DNA of 64,000 bases from positions 290,492 through 354,491 of the forward strand of contig NZ_FOWE01000007.1 in NCBI RefSeq assembly GCF_900115395.1. The letters are read 5' to 3'. A model generated the notes under the pieces. That model did no database searches. It saw nothing but the letters and a program-made list of their open reading frames with translations, and was not told where the DNA came from. Made by a program: the position numbers and the translations under genes. This DNA is from Geodermatophilus obscurus. GTDB taxonomy: Bacteria > Actinomycetota > Actinomycetes > Mycobacteriales > Geodermatophilaceae. Position 1 is the stretch's first letter. The number at the start of each line of letters is the position of its first letter. Shown one piece after another: positions 36,531 through 45,888 of the stretch.

Positions 36531-36567
36531 GGGTGCCGTCCCGGGCCGGACGGTCCGGCGCGGCCGG

Positions 36568-37278
36568 TCACGGTGGGCCCGCCTTGTAGCCGACCCCGCG
36601 GACGGTCAGCACGATCTCGGGCTTCTCGGGGTCGCGCTCGATCTTGGCGCGCAGCCGCTGCACGTGGACGTTGACCAGCCGGGTGTCGGCGGCGTGCCGG
36701 TAGCCCCAGACCTGCTCGAGCAGCAGCTCGCGGGTGAACACCTGCCGCGGCTTGCGGGCCAGCGCCACGAGCAGGTCGAACTCCAGGGGGGTGAGCGGGA
36801 TCGGCTGCCCGTCGCGCGTCACCTGGTGGGCGGGGACGTCGATCTGCACGTCGCCGATGGCCAGCGACTCCGCCTGCCCGGTCTCGCCGCGGCGCAGCTG
36901 GGCACGAACGCGGGCGACGAGCTCCACCGGCTTGAACGGCTTGGTCACGTAGTCGTCGGCGCCGGCCTCGAGGCCCTGGACGACGTCGATGGTGTCGCCC
37001 TTGGCGGTGAGCATGACGATCGGGACGGTGGACTGGGCGCGGATGTCCTGGGCGATCTGCAGGCCGTTGCGGCCGGGCAGCATCAGGTCGAGCAGGACGA
37101 TGTCGGGGCGGGTCTGTTGGAAGACCGAGAGCGCGCGGTTGCCGTCGGAGACGAAGGCGGGGTCGTAGCCCTCCCGTCGCAGCACGATGCCGAGCATCTC
37201 GGCGAGGGCGGCGTCGTCGTCGACGACCAGGACGCGGCCGCGGCTGGGCCCGTTGTTCGCTGCTGCGCTCGGAGACAC
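36568..37278 (-). CDS. mtrA: Response regulator MtrA
   Basis: OmpR-family regulator of 236 residues. The receiver domain begins RVLVVDDDAALAEML with the phospho-acceptor Asp about 64 in VLLDLMLPG and the Lys in VTKPFKPVELVARVRA. The winged-helix output domain ends VNVHVQRLRAKIERDPEKPE and VLTVRGVGYKAGPP, nearly identical to the mycobacterial protein. Two GTG starts are possible; the one at 37278 is preferred because the 37299 GTG lies within 3 nt of the -10 hexamer and inside a probable MtrA box, so it would not be in the mRNA. Confidence 0.95.
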   Translation of the reverse strand: MSPSAAANNGPSRGRVLVVDDDAALAEMLGIVLRREGYDPAFVSDGNRALSVFQQTRPDIVLLDLMLPGRNGLQIAQDIRAQSTVPIVMLTAKGDTIDVVQGLEAGADDYVTKPFKPVELVARVRAQLRRGETGQAESLAIGDVQIDVPAHQVTRDGQPIPLTPLEFDLLVALARKPRQVFTRELLLEQVWGYRHAADTRLVNVHVQRLRAKIERDPEKPEIVLTVRGVGYKAGPP

Positions 37279-37294
37279 GTGACCATTCTGCGAC

Positions 37295-37310
37295 GTCACG
37301 AGACAGTAAC
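37295..37310. promoter_or_regulatory. Candidate MtrA box overlapping the mtrA -10 element
   Basis: GTCAC GAGACA GTAAC fits the direct-repeat consensus GTNAC-N6-GTNAC described for actinobacterial MtrA. It covers the minus-strand -10 hexamer TACTGT (37308-37303), suggesting autoregulation. Confidence 0.6.
37303..37308 (-). promoter_or_regulatory. Putative -10 element of mtrA
   Basis: Minus-strand TACTGT; the expected transcription start near 37296 gives a leader of about 18 nt before the GTG at 37278. Confidence 0.45.
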
Positions 37311-37348
37311 GGGGCTGCTGGGCCCGGCGAGCCGGACCCAGCAGCCCC
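37311..37348 (-). terminator. Hairpin upstream of the mtrA promoter
   Basis: GGGGCTGCTGGG (37311-37322) pairs perfectly with CCCAGCAGCCCC (37337-37348); the loop can form an inner CCGG/CCGG stem. It probably insulates mtrA from ahcY transcription. Confidence 0.55.
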
Positions 37349-37377
37349 ATCACCCCCCTGCGGGTGACGTCACGGCC

Positions 37378-37466
37378 CTGGTGAGGGGACGGAACGGCCT
37401 GGTGACGTGCTGGAACGGCCCCCTCGCAGGGGCTCGCCGCGAGCGTGGTGACGTGCTGGAACGGCC
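37378..37466. repeat. Imperfect 22-bp repeats upstream of mtrA
   Basis: Three copies of a GGTGAC...GGAACGGCC unit occur at about 37378-37399, 37399-37420 and 37445-37466; the last two share 20 consecutive bases (GGTGACGTGCTGGAACGGCC). Each carries GTGA(C), reminiscent of half an MtrA box. Confidence 0.75.
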
Positions 37467-37515
37467 CCGCTGCAGGGCCCCACCCTGAGCCTGCGAAGGG
37501 TGGGGGGCAGCGGGG
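37465..37515 (-). terminator. Long terminator-like hairpin after ahcY
   Basis: Outer stem CCCCGCTGC (37465-37473) with GCAGCGGGG (37507-37515) and inner stem CCCCACCCT (37478-37486) with AGGGTGGGG (37497-37505). It starts 5 nt after the ahcY stop. Confidence 0.7.
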
Positions 37516-37520
37516 TCCTC

Positions 37521-39020
<1,500 letters not shown>

Positions 39021-39110
39021 GTCGCTCCAGGGTCGACGTCCCCGCGGGAGCGGGGACTCGGGGTCGCTGAGATGAGCGAGCATGCCGAGGCTTCGGCGGG
39101 GCTCGTGCCG
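39021..39110 (-). promoter_or_regulatory. Structured 5' leader of ahcY (riboswitch candidate)
   Basis: About 90 nt between the probable transcription start and the ATG. Visible helices are GTCCCCGC/GCGGGGAC (39038-39045 with 39050-39057, 4-nt loop) and a GCCGA/TCGGC hairpin near 39083-39097 enclosed by CGAGC/GCTCG. Actinobacterial ahcY genes can carry SAH riboswitches, but I do not recognise the full consensus, so this is only a candidate. Confidence 0.4.
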
Positions 39111-39116
39111 TCGTCG

Positions 39117-39122
39117 AGCATA
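39117..39122 (-). promoter_or_regulatory. Putative -10 element of ahcY
   Basis: Minus-strand TATGCT, about 97 nt before the ATG. Unlike most genes here, it leaves a long leader. Confidence 0.45.
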
Positions 39123-39142
39123 CCGCCGGCCCGGCGGGCGGG

Positions 39143-39988
39143 TCAGGACTCGCAGCCCACGCCGTCGCCGTCGCCGTCGAGGTCGGGGTTCCACCCGGGG
39201 TCGGCCTCGCGGAGCGGGGTGGCGTCGTCGGCGCGGGCCGCCGCGCAGTCGGGATAGGGCCCGGTGACCTCGGCGGGCGGGGTCTCCTGGGCCGGCAGCG
39301 GCACGCTGCCCGGCAGCGGCTCGTCCGGGCAGCCGCGCAGGACGCCGGCGACGGCGTCGCGCTCGGCGGCGGTCATCCACAGCCCGTACTCGACCTTGAC
39401 CGCGACCTGGCGGGCCACGTACGCGCAGCGGTAGGAGCGCTGCGGCGGCAGCCAGGTGGCGGCGTCGGAGTCGCCCTTGGCCTGGTTCAGCGGGCCGTCG
39501 ACGGCGAGCAGGTTGAGCGGGTCGTTGGCGAACTCGACGCGGCGGGCGTCGTCCCACCGCTGGGCGCCCTTCTGCCAGGCGTCGGACAGGGCGACGACGT
39601 GGTCGATCTGCACCGCCTCGCTGGTCCCCTCGCCGCGGCGGAACGCGATGGTGGCGCCGGAGTAGGGGTCGGCCAGGGTGCCGGAGACGACGATGCACCC
39701 GCGGGTGCCCGGCTCGAACACCTCACCGGTGAGGTCGCGGGCGAGGACGTCGTTGCGGGTGTCGCAGCCGTTGCGGTCGGTGTCGACCCAGCCGGAGCCG
39801 AACTCGTCCCGGTCGTAGCCGGTGCGGGGCGCCCGGCCGCGGACGTCGACGGCGTCGAGGGCCTCGAGCGCGCTCCCGGCGGGCGTCGGCGGGGCCTCGT
39901 CGGTGAGGACCTGGCAGCCGGACGCGAGGACGCCGGCGACGGCGGCCGCCAGCACCGGCAGCGCTCTGCGACGGGTCCGGGAGGGCAC
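39143..39988 (-). CDS. Secreted HNH (DUF1524-like) nuclease with Excalibur domain
   Basis: Exported protein of 281 residues. The signal sequence ends V-L-A-S-G-C at about residue 25, a lipobox, so it is probably a lipoprotein. The central domain is an HNH/GmrSD-C-like nuclease fold: [20 protein letters not shown], then [20 protein letters not shown] and a conserved W-L-P-P. The C-terminus is an Excalibur calcium-binding motif (Y-P-D-C ... [12 protein letters not shown]). Such proteins may degrade extracellular DNA as nutrient or defence; the role is inferred. The GTG at 39988 follows TAGCGT by 5 nt. Confidence 0.88.
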   Translation of the reverse strand: MPSRTRRRALPVLAAAVAGVLASGCQVLTDEAPPTPAGSALEALDAVDVRGRAPRTGYDRDEFGSGWVDTDRNGCDTRNDVLARDLTGEVFEPGTRGCIVVSGTLADPYSGATIAFRRGEGTSEAVQIDHVVALSDAWQKGAQRWDDARRVEFANDPLNLLAVDGPLNQAKGDSDAATWLPPQRSYRCAYVARQVAVKVEYGLWMTAAERDAVAGVLRGCPDEPLPGSVPLPAQETPPAEVTGPYPDCAAARADDATPLREADPGWNPDLDGDGDGVGCES

Positions 39989-39993
39989 GGCCG

Positions 39994-39999
39994 ACGCTA
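39994..39999 (-). promoter_or_regulatory. Putative -10 element, leaderless nuclease lipoprotein gene
   Basis: Minus-strand TAGCGT, 5 nt, then GTG at 39988; no Shine-Dalgarno sequence. Confidence 0.45.
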
Positions 40000-40015
40000 C
40001 GTCCGCCGTGCGGGC

Positions 40016-40052
40016 GGGCCGGGTCGCGACACGCGGCGGGAGGACCCGGCCC
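40016..40052 (-). terminator. Terminator-like hairpin after manA
   Basis: GGGCCGGGTC (40016-40025) pairs perfectly with GACCCGGCCC (40043-40052), 17-nt loop, 45 bp past the manA stop. A 15-bp direct repeat CCGGCGCGGGTCCGT lies beside it at 40055-40069 and 40083-40097. Confidence 0.5.
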
Positions 40053-40097
40053 GGCCGGCGCGGGTCCGTCGGCGCTCGTCCGCCGGCGCGGGTCCGT

Positions 40098-41273
40098 TCA
40101 GCGCAGGTTGGTGGTGGCGCGGTAGAGCACGGCCGGGCCGCGGGCGGTGACGGGGGCGGCGGCCGGGACGAAGGCCGACTGGCCGCGCTCGAGCACGATC
40201 TCGCCGTCGGTCCCGGCGAGGACCGCGCGACCCTCGGTGCACAGCAGCACCTGCGGGCCGCGGGTGGTCAGCGGGCCGGTCTGCTCGTCGAGCTGGGCGC
40301 GGGTGAGGTCGAAGTCCTCGACCGGCACCGGGTAGCGCAGCCCGCCGGGACCCAGGACCGGATGGAGGACCGGGATCTTGCCGTCGGAGAAGTCGAGGAC
40401 CTCGATAAGCGCGGCGAGGTCGACGTGCTTGCTGGTCAGGCCGCCGCGCAGCACGTTGTCGGAGCTGGCCATCACCTCGACGCCGGCGCCGGAGAGGTAG
40501 GCGTGCAGGTTCCCGGCGGGCAGGAAGACCGCCTCACCGGGGGCGAGCTTGAGGTGGTTGCACATCAGTGAGATCACCACGCCGGGATCGCCCGGGTAGG
40601 TCTCGGCGAGCGTGGCGGCCCAGCGGTAGGTGTTGATGAACTCCGGGTCGTGCGCGGCGACGAACTCGGCGGCCCGGTGCGCGACCACCTCGACCAGGTG
40701 CGTGCGGCGCTTGCCCGACAGCCCCAGCAGCTGCGGGATCGCCGCCTGCAGGCCGCCACGGGCCAGCGCGGCGATCGTCGGCTTGAGCTCGGGGAGCTGC
40801 AGCTTGGCCAGGCAGTGCAGCGACTCCTCCACGGGCCGGAAGCCGCAGAGCGCCTCGAAGGTGGTCAGCGCCAGCATGAGCTCGGGCTTGTGCCAGGGGT
40901 CCTTGAAGGTCCGCGTCGGGTCGTTCCGCGGGATCTCGGCGGCCTCCTCGGCGGCGAAGCCGGCCTGCGCCTGCTCCATCGTCGGGTGCGCCTGCAGCGA
41001 CAGCGGGGTGTCGGCGGCGAGCACCTTGAGCAGGAACGGCAGCCGGGGCCCGAACCGCTCGACGACGGAGGGACCCAGCAGCAGCTCGGGGTCGGCGGTG
41101 ATCGCCGCGTCGAGCCGGCGGCCGTCGGCGAGCACGCTCGGCTGGTCCGGGTGGGCGCCCATCCACAGCTCGGCGTGCGGGCGGTCGGACGGCGTCGGCT
41201 CCCCGAGCAGCTCGGGGATGACGGTCCGGGAGCCCCAGGGGTAGTGCCGCACCGCGTTGGTCATCTGCCACAT
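40098..41273 (-). CDS. manA: Mannose-6-phosphate isomerase, class I
   Basis: Zinc enzyme of 391 residues interconverting fructose-6-P and mannose-6-P, the first step to GDP-mannose for mannans and lipoglycans. Motifs are YPWGSRTVIPELLG, HAELWMGAHPDQPS, PLSLQAHPTMEQA (metal ligands), KDPWHKPELMLALT, GEAVFLPAGNLHAYLSG and the DNVLRGGLTSKHVD signature. The ATG at 41273 (a second in-frame ATG is at 41264) lies 8 nt after a TAGCCT hexamer. It acts with the SIS and ManB genes upstream and ManC at 55 kb. Confidence 0.96.
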   Translation of the reverse strand: MWQMTNAVRHYPWGSRTVIPELLGEPTPSDRPHAELWMGAHPDQPSVLADGRRLDAAITADPELLLGPSVVERFGPRLPFLLKVLAADTPLSLQAHPTMEQAQAGFAAEEAAEIPRNDPTRTFKDPWHKPELMLALTTFEALCGFRPVEESLHCLAKLQLPELKPTIAALARGGLQAAIPQLLGLSGKRRTHLVEVVAHRAAEFVAAHDPEFINTYRWAATLAETYPGDPGVVISLMCNHLKLAPGEAVFLPAGNLHAYLSGAGVEVMASSDNVLRGGLTSKHVDLAALIEVLDFSDGKIPVLHPVLGPGGLRYPVPVEDFDLTRAQLDEQTGPLTTRGPQVLLCTEGRAVLAGTDGEIVLERGQSAFVPAAAPVTARGPAVLYRATTNLR

Positions 41274-41287
41274 CGCCCAGGAGGCTA

Positions 41288-41314
41288 CCGGCGGGACGGC
41301 CCCGTACCCGCCGG
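41288..41314 (-). terminator. Hairpin between DUF808 gene and manA
   Basis: CCGGCGGG (41288-41295) with CCCGCCGG (41307-41314) around an 11-nt loop, between two same-strand genes. Moderate support only. Confidence 0.35.
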
Positions 41315-41361
41315 GCCGTCGCTCCTCCGGGGGAGGCCGCCGGCGGGTGCGGGCGGCGCGG

Positions 41362-42318
41362 TCAGTGCGAGGTGGTGCCGGTGGCGGCGGTGTCCTTGCG
41401 CCGGTGCAGCGTGAGGCTCAGGACGAGGACGACCAGCGCGCCGACGACGAGGCCGACCAGTGCGCTGGCGACGGTGTTGACCAGCCAGCCCACGACCCCG
41501 CCGAGCGCGCCGGTGGCGTCGTGCGCCAGCTCCTCCAGGTGGTGCACGAAGCCGTAGACCGCGTGCAGCCCGAGCTCGTCGCTGCCGATCAGCAGGATGT
41601 GGCCACCCACCCACAGCATCGCGGCGGTCCCGATCACCGTCAGGGCGCTGAGCAGCTTCGGCATGCCCTTGACCAGGCCGCGGCCGAACGCGGCGACGCC
41701 CTTCTTGCCGGTCTGGGACAGGCGCAGCCCGGCGTCGTCCATCTTCACGATCAGCCCGACGACGCCGTACACCAGGACGGTGATGGCCACGGCGACGACC
41801 GCGAGGATGATCGCCCGGGACCAGAACCCCTCGCTGGCCACCTCGTTGAGCGAGATGACCATGATCTCGGCCGACAGGATGAAGTCGGTGCGCACGGCCC
41901 CCGACACGATCGTCTTCTCGTCCGGCATCGCCTGCTCGGGCGAGGCGTGGTCGTCGTGGCCGCCCCGCAGCCGGTGCCAGATCTTCTCGGCGCCCTCGTA
42001 GCAGAGGTAGGCACCACCGACCATGAGGATCGGGGTGAGCGCCCAGGGCAGGAACTGGCTGAGCAGCAGGATCGCCGGGAGGATGATCAGCAGCTTGTTG
42101 CGCAGCGACCCCATCGCGATCTTGCGGATGATCGGGATCTCGCGGTCGGCGCTCAGGCCACGCACGTACTGCGGCGTGACGGCGGTGTCGTCGACGACGA
42201 CGCCAGCGGCCTTCACCCCGGCCCGCCCCGCGGCCGCGCCGACGTCGTCGATCGAGGCGGCGGCGGCGCGCGCCAGCAGCGCCACGTCGTCGAACAGGGC
42301 CACGAGTCCACCGGCCAC
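41362..42318 (-). CDS. DUF808 family membrane protein
   Basis: Integral membrane protein of 318 residues of the DUF808/YedI family, function unknown. The conserved N-terminus is MAGGLVALFDDVALLARAAA, followed by DTAVTPQYVRGL and REIPIIRKIAMGSLRNKLLI, with about six hydrophobic helices and a charged loop (PDEKTIVSGAVRTDFILSAE) characteristic of the family. The start is the GTG at 42318. It is on the same strand as manA and the SIS gene but separated by about 90 and 130 bp; functional linkage to mannose metabolism is not evident. Confidence 0.9.
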   Translation of the reverse strand: MAGGLVALFDDVALLARAAAASIDDVGAAAGRAGVKAAGVVVDDTAVTPQYVRGLSADREIPIIRKIAMGSLRNKLLIILPAILLLSQFLPWALTPILMVGGAYLCYEGAEKIWHRLRGGHDDHASPEQAMPDEKTIVSGAVRTDFILSAEIMVISLNEVASEGFWSRAIILAVVAVAITVLVYGVVGLIVKMDDAGLRLSQTGKKGVAAFGRGLVKGMPKLLSALTVIGTAAMLWVGGHILLIGSDELGLHAVYGFVHHLEELAHDATGALGGVVGWLVNTVASALVGLVVGALVVLVLSLTLHRRKDTAATGTTSH

Positions 42319-42447
42319 GGGAGGTCCTTCCAGTCGGTCAGCAGTCGTTGCGCTCGTCCGGTTCCGGCCGTGCGTCCCGTGCCCAGTACCCGGCGTCGGC
42401 GGGTCGGAACGCGCTCGTCCGCGGGGTGTCCTCCTCCGGCGGCCGGG

Positions 42448-43590
42448 TCAGCGGCGCAACGCCCGCTCCTGGTCGAGGGCCAGCGCCAGGTAGACGGCGC
42501 TGAAGTCGGCGACCGCCAGCTGCCGCGCGAGGCGGGGCAGCCGGCCGTGCCGCTCGGGGTCGCCGTGCTCCGCCAGGCCGCTGACGGGCACGTTCGAGGA
42601 CGCCGCGGTGCGCAGGACCTCGTCCAGCGCCTCCCGGGCCGACCGCGGTTCCCGCTCCCCCGCGCCGTCGTGGTGGGCGGCGTCGGTGTCGCGGACGGTG
42701 AGCAGCCGCAGCCGGCGGCCGACGTCCTCGGAACGGTCGCGGAAGAAGTCGTCGGGGTCGCCGGCGGCCAGCGGGCCGCCGAGGACCGCGCAGGCGGCCA
42801 CCCGCTGGTCGGGCAGGCGGAACCGGCTGGTGGGCAGCCCCGCGAGGGTGGCGAGCTGGTCGGCGAAGCGGTCGGCGACGGTCTCGGCGAGCGGCCCCTC
42901 GGCGGCGAGCACCGGGAAGGCGTCGAGCAGCTCGAGGGCGAGGGTCTTGGCCGGGTTGACGAAGGACTCCCGGGTCGGCCCGCACTCGACGGCGATCTCG
43001 TCGAGGGCGGTGGCGATCTCCTGCGGGTCGGCCACGTCCGGCCGCACCAGCTCGAGCTCGGTGGCCAGCCGCAGCAGCGGCGTCAGCAGCGACCACAGGG
43101 TGGTGTGCCGGACGCGCGAGCGCGGCAGCGGGACGTAGGGCATCCGCGCTGTGGAGCAGGCCGCCCGCAGCGGGGCGTCCTCGGCGCCGATGCCGAGCAG
43201 CGTCACGCCCCGGCGGGCCGCCTCGTAGGCCGGGGTCACCGCGTAGCGGCCGGAGCCGGTGCGGGTGGCCACGACGGCGATGTCGGTCGGCCCGGTCCAC
43301 ACCGGCAGGTCCGGCCCCGGGACGACGTCGACGGTGACCGGGCTCCCCGGGCCGAGCAGTGCGCGCAGCACCGCGGCGGCGACGGCCCCCTCACGGCGGG
43401 CGACGATCACCAGCCCCCGCGGGCGGCCACCGCCGGTGACCCGGTCAAGCCCGGCCTCGTCGAGCAGCCGCGAGGTCTCGCGCACCTGCGCGCCCGCGCC
43501 GGCGACGGCGGGCAGCAGGCCGCGGGGGTCGCGGGCGCGCAGCACGTCGAGGTCGTCGAGGACCTCCTCGGCCAGCTCGGGCGAGGTCAC
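42448..43590 (-). CDS. SIS-domain phosphosugar isomerase-like protein
   Basis: Protein of 380 residues resembling bifunctional phosphoglucose/phosphomannose isomerases. It shows weakly conserved SIS domains: GLVIVARREGAVAAAVLRAL and IAVVATRTGSGRYAVTPAYE in the first half, VECGPTRESFVNPAKTLALE in the middle. Mycobacterial Rv3256c occupies the same place between manA and manB and is annotated only as conserved, so the enzymatic assignment is not secure. The GTG at 43590 overlaps the Trm112-like stop (GTGA), making a coupled manB-Trm112-SIS operon. Confidence 0.82.
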   Translation of the reverse strand: MTSPELAEEVLDDLDVLRARDPRGLLPAVAGAGAQVRETSRLLDEAGLDRVTGGGRPRGLVIVARREGAVAAAVLRALLGPGSPVTVDVVPGPDLPVWTGPTDIAVVATRTGSGRYAVTPAYEAARRGVTLLGIGAEDAPLRAACSTARMPYVPLPRSRVRHTTLWSLLTPLLRLATELELVRPDVADPQEIATALDEIAVECGPTRESFVNPAKTLALELLDAFPVLAAEGPLAETVADRFADQLATLAGLPTSRFRLPDQRVAACAVLGGPLAAGDPDDFFRDRSEDVGRRLRLLTVRDTDAAHHDGAGEREPRSAREALDEVLRTAASSNVPVSGLAEHGDPERHGRLPRLARQLAVADFSAVYLALALDQERALRR

Positions 43591-43802
43591 GGCGTGGCCG
43601 TCCCCGATCCGTCGGGGCGGCGCGCCTCGTCGAGCAGGAGCACCGGGATCCCGTCGCGCACGGGGAACGCGCGGTCGCAGGTCGTGCACAGCAGCTCGCT
43701 CGCCGCCTCGTCGACGGTCAGCGGGGTGTGGTGGGTGTCGGGGCAGGCGAGGATCTCCAGCAGGGCCGGGTCCAGGCCCAGCGGACCCTGGGCAGTCGTC
43801 AC
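43587..43802 (-). CDS. Trm112-like zinc-ribbon peptide
   Basis: Small protein of 71 residues of the Trm112/YcaR family. Landmarks are LLEILACPDTHHTPLTVDEA, the C-x2-C pair in LLCTTCDRAFPVRDGIPVLL, and a final E-A-R. Eukaryotic Trm112 activates methyltransferases; the bacterial role is unclear. It overlaps manB on one side and the SIS gene on the other by 4 bp each, so its product is made together with theirs. Confidence 0.9.
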   Translation of the reverse strand: MTTAQGPLGLDPALLEILACPDTHHTPLTVDEAASELLCTTCDRAFPVRDGIPVLLLDEARRPDGSGTATP

Positions 43803-45160
43803 GCGCGCACCATCTCCAGCACTCGGTCCCTCAGCCGTTCCATCCTCGCGCGGTCGGGCGCCTCGACGTTGAGCCGCAGCAGCGGCTCGGTGTTGCTGGC
43901 CCGCAGGTTGAACCAGGAGCCGTCGGGGAGGTCGACGGTCAGCCCGTCGAGCTCGTCGACCGTCCCGCCCTCGGCCTCGAAGGCCTCGCGGACGGCGGCG
44001 GTGCGCGCGGCGGCGTCGTCGACGGTGGAGTTGACCTCGCCGGAGGCGGCGTAGCGGCTGTACCCGGCGGTGAGCTCCGACAGGGTGCGGCCCTGCTCGC
44101 CGAGGGCGGCCAGCACGTGCATCGCGGCGAGCATGCCGGTGTCGGCCCGCCAGAAGTCGCGGAAGTAGTAGTGCGCGGAGTGCTCGCCGCCGAAGACGGC
44201 GTCGGTGCGGGCCATCTCGGCCTTGATGAACGAGTGCCCGACGCGGGTGCGCACCGGCTGGCCGCCGTGCTCGCGCACGATCTCCGGCACCGCGCGCGAG
44301 GTGATCAGGTTGTGGATGACCGTCGTCCCCCGGCCCTTGGCCAGCTCCCGGACGGCGACCAGCGCGGTGACCGCCGAGGGGCTCACCGGCTCGCCGCGCT
44401 CGTCGACGACGAACACCCGGTCGGCGTCGCCGTCGAAGGCCAGGCCGATGTCGGCGCCCTCGCGGCGGACGGCCTCCTGCAGGTCGACGAGGTTGGCCGG
44501 GTCGAGGGGGTTGGCCTCGTGGTTGGGGAAGGTGCCGTCGAGCTCGAAGTACAGCGGGACGACGTCGAGCGGGAGCCCGTCGAGGACCACCGGCACGGTG
44601 TGCCCGCCCATGCCGTTGCCGGCGTCGACGACGACCCGCAGCCGGCGGATGGCCGAGAGGTCGACCAGGGAGCGCAGGTGGGCGGCGTACTCGGCGAGCA
44701 GGTCGCGCTGCGACACCCCGCCGGTGCGCTCCGGCGCCCGCTCGTAGCTGTCGCGTTCGGCCCACTCGCGGATGGTGACCAGCCCGGACTCCTGGCCCAC
44801 TGGGGCGGCGCCGGCGCGGCAGAGCTTGATCCCGTTGTACTGCGCGGGGTTGTGGCTGGCGGTGAACATCGCGCCGGGCACGTCGAGCGACCCGGCGGCG
44901 AAGTACAGCAGGTCGGTGGAGCCGAGACCGGCCTCGACGACGTCGACGCCGCGGGAGAGCACCCCCTCGGCGAAGGCCCGCGACAGCGGCACCGACGAGG
45001 GGCGCATGTCGTGCGCGGTGACGACGGCGGTCGCGCCGGTCTCGCCCACCACGAACTCGGCGAAGGCGGCGCCGATGCGCCGCGCCACGTCCTCGTCCCA
45101 CTGGTCGGGGACCACGCCCCGCACGTCGTAGGCCTTGATGATCGACGACAGATCCGCCAC
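43799..45160 (-). CDS. manB: Phosphomannomutase/phosphoglucomutase
   Basis: Alpha-D-phosphohexomutase of 453 residues converting mannose-6-P to mannose-1-P (and probably the glucose analogue). The family's four active-site loops are visible: phosphoserine loop TASHNPAQYNGIK, metal-binding DGDADR in LAFDGDADRVFVVD, sugar-binding GEHSAHYYFRDF and phosphate-binding RASNTEPLLRLNVE. The start GTG at 45160 begins MADLSSIIKAYDVRG. A TTAAGGT hexamer on the minus strand near 45216-45210 may be its -10 element. First gene of the manB-Trm112-SIS operon. Confidence 0.96.
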   Translation of the reverse strand: MADLSSIIKAYDVRGVVPDQWDEDVARRIGAAFAEFVVGETGATAVVTAHDMRPSSVPLSRAFAEGVLSRGVDVVEAGLGSTDLLYFAAGSLDVPGAMFTASHNPAQYNGIKLCRAGAAPVGQESGLVTIREWAERDSYERAPERTGGVSQRDLLAEYAAHLRSLVDLSAIRRLRVVVDAGNGMGGHTVPVVLDGLPLDVVPLYFELDGTFPNHEANPLDPANLVDLQEAVRREGADIGLAFDGDADRVFVVDERGEPVSPSAVTALVAVRELAKGRGTTVIHNLITSRAVPEIVREHGGQPVRTRVGHSFIKAEMARTDAVFGGEHSAHYYFRDFWRADTGMLAAMHVLAALGEQGRTLSELTAGYSRYAASGEVNSTVDDAAARTAAVREAFEAEGGTVDELDGLTVDLPDGSWFNLRASNTEPLLRLNVEAPDRARMERLRDRVLEMVRA

Positions 45161-45295
45161 TGCCCACCCTCGCCCGGCCGGTGCCCGGGCGGTCCCCGGT
45201 GCCGGTCGACCTTAACGGCGGCAGCGGGACCCGGCCCCCGGTGGCCCCACCGCAGGGGTCCGACCCGGGCCCGCGAGGGCCGTGGGGTCCTCCGG

Positions 45296-45646
45296 CTAGT
45301 CGAGGTCGGGCAGGACCCGCAGGTGGCCGCGCCGGGTGCCGCGGCCGTCGTCGGCCGGGGCGCGCGGGGGCTCGGGGCGGGCGGCCTCGCGGACGGCGTC
45401 GGCCAGCGCGAGCAGGTCGTCCCCGGTCGGGCCGGAGTCCTCGAGGTCGATCTCGTGCCGGACGACCTCCCAGCCGCGCGGCACGGTCAGCCGCTCGGCG
45501 TGGAACTCGCAGAGGTCGTAGCTGTGCGGTTCCGAGAACGTGGCCAGCGGGCCGACGACGGCGGTCGACTCGGCGTAGACGTAGGTCAGGGTCGCCGCCG
45601 CTGGTTGCGCGCAGCCGCTGCGCGAGCAGCGACGGGACTGCCTCAC
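45296..45646 (-). CDS. DUF3499 family protein
   Basis: Actinobacterial protein of 116 residues, like mycobacterial Rv3258c; function unknown. It begins RQSRRCSRSGC, a basic cysteine motif, followed by AAATLTYVYAESTAVVGPLA and YDLCEFHAERLTVPRGWEVV; the Cys and His residues may form a zinc site. The C-terminal third is acidic and Arg-rich. Two adjacent GTGs (45649 and 45646) could start it; AGGA at a spacing of about 7 favours 45646. Separated from manB by 135 bp with weak GC-rich inverted repeats. Confidence 0.85.
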   Translation of the reverse strand: MRQSRRCSRSGCAQPAAATLTYVYAESTAVVGPLATFSEPHSYDLCEFHAERLTVPRGWEVVRHEIDLEDSGPTGDDLLALADAVREAARPEPPRAPADDGRGTRRGHLRVLPDLD

Positions 45647-45873
45647 CACCGGTTCCTCACGCGCAGCACAGTAGCCCCGCACACGGGCTCCGGCGAGCAG
45701 GCGCACCGGTTCCTCCACCCCTCCTCTCCCATCCAACCCGACGTCCCCGTGCGCCCCGGCACCGGGTCCGCGCAGGCGGGGGCCACGGTGTCCGGCCGAG
45801 GTGTCCGCCGGGGCGTCCGGCCGGGCCCGCCGGACACCCGCCGCGCGTGCTGCCCGCGCCCTCCGGCGCGCCG

Positions 45874-45879
45874 TACGCT
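45874..45879 (+). promoter_or_regulatory. Putative -10 element of the zincin-fold gene
   Basis: TACGCT, 9 nt before the ATG at 45889, in a 240-bp divergent gap that otherwise holds no recognisable element. Confidence 0.35.
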
Positions 45880-45888
45880 CGCCCCGCC

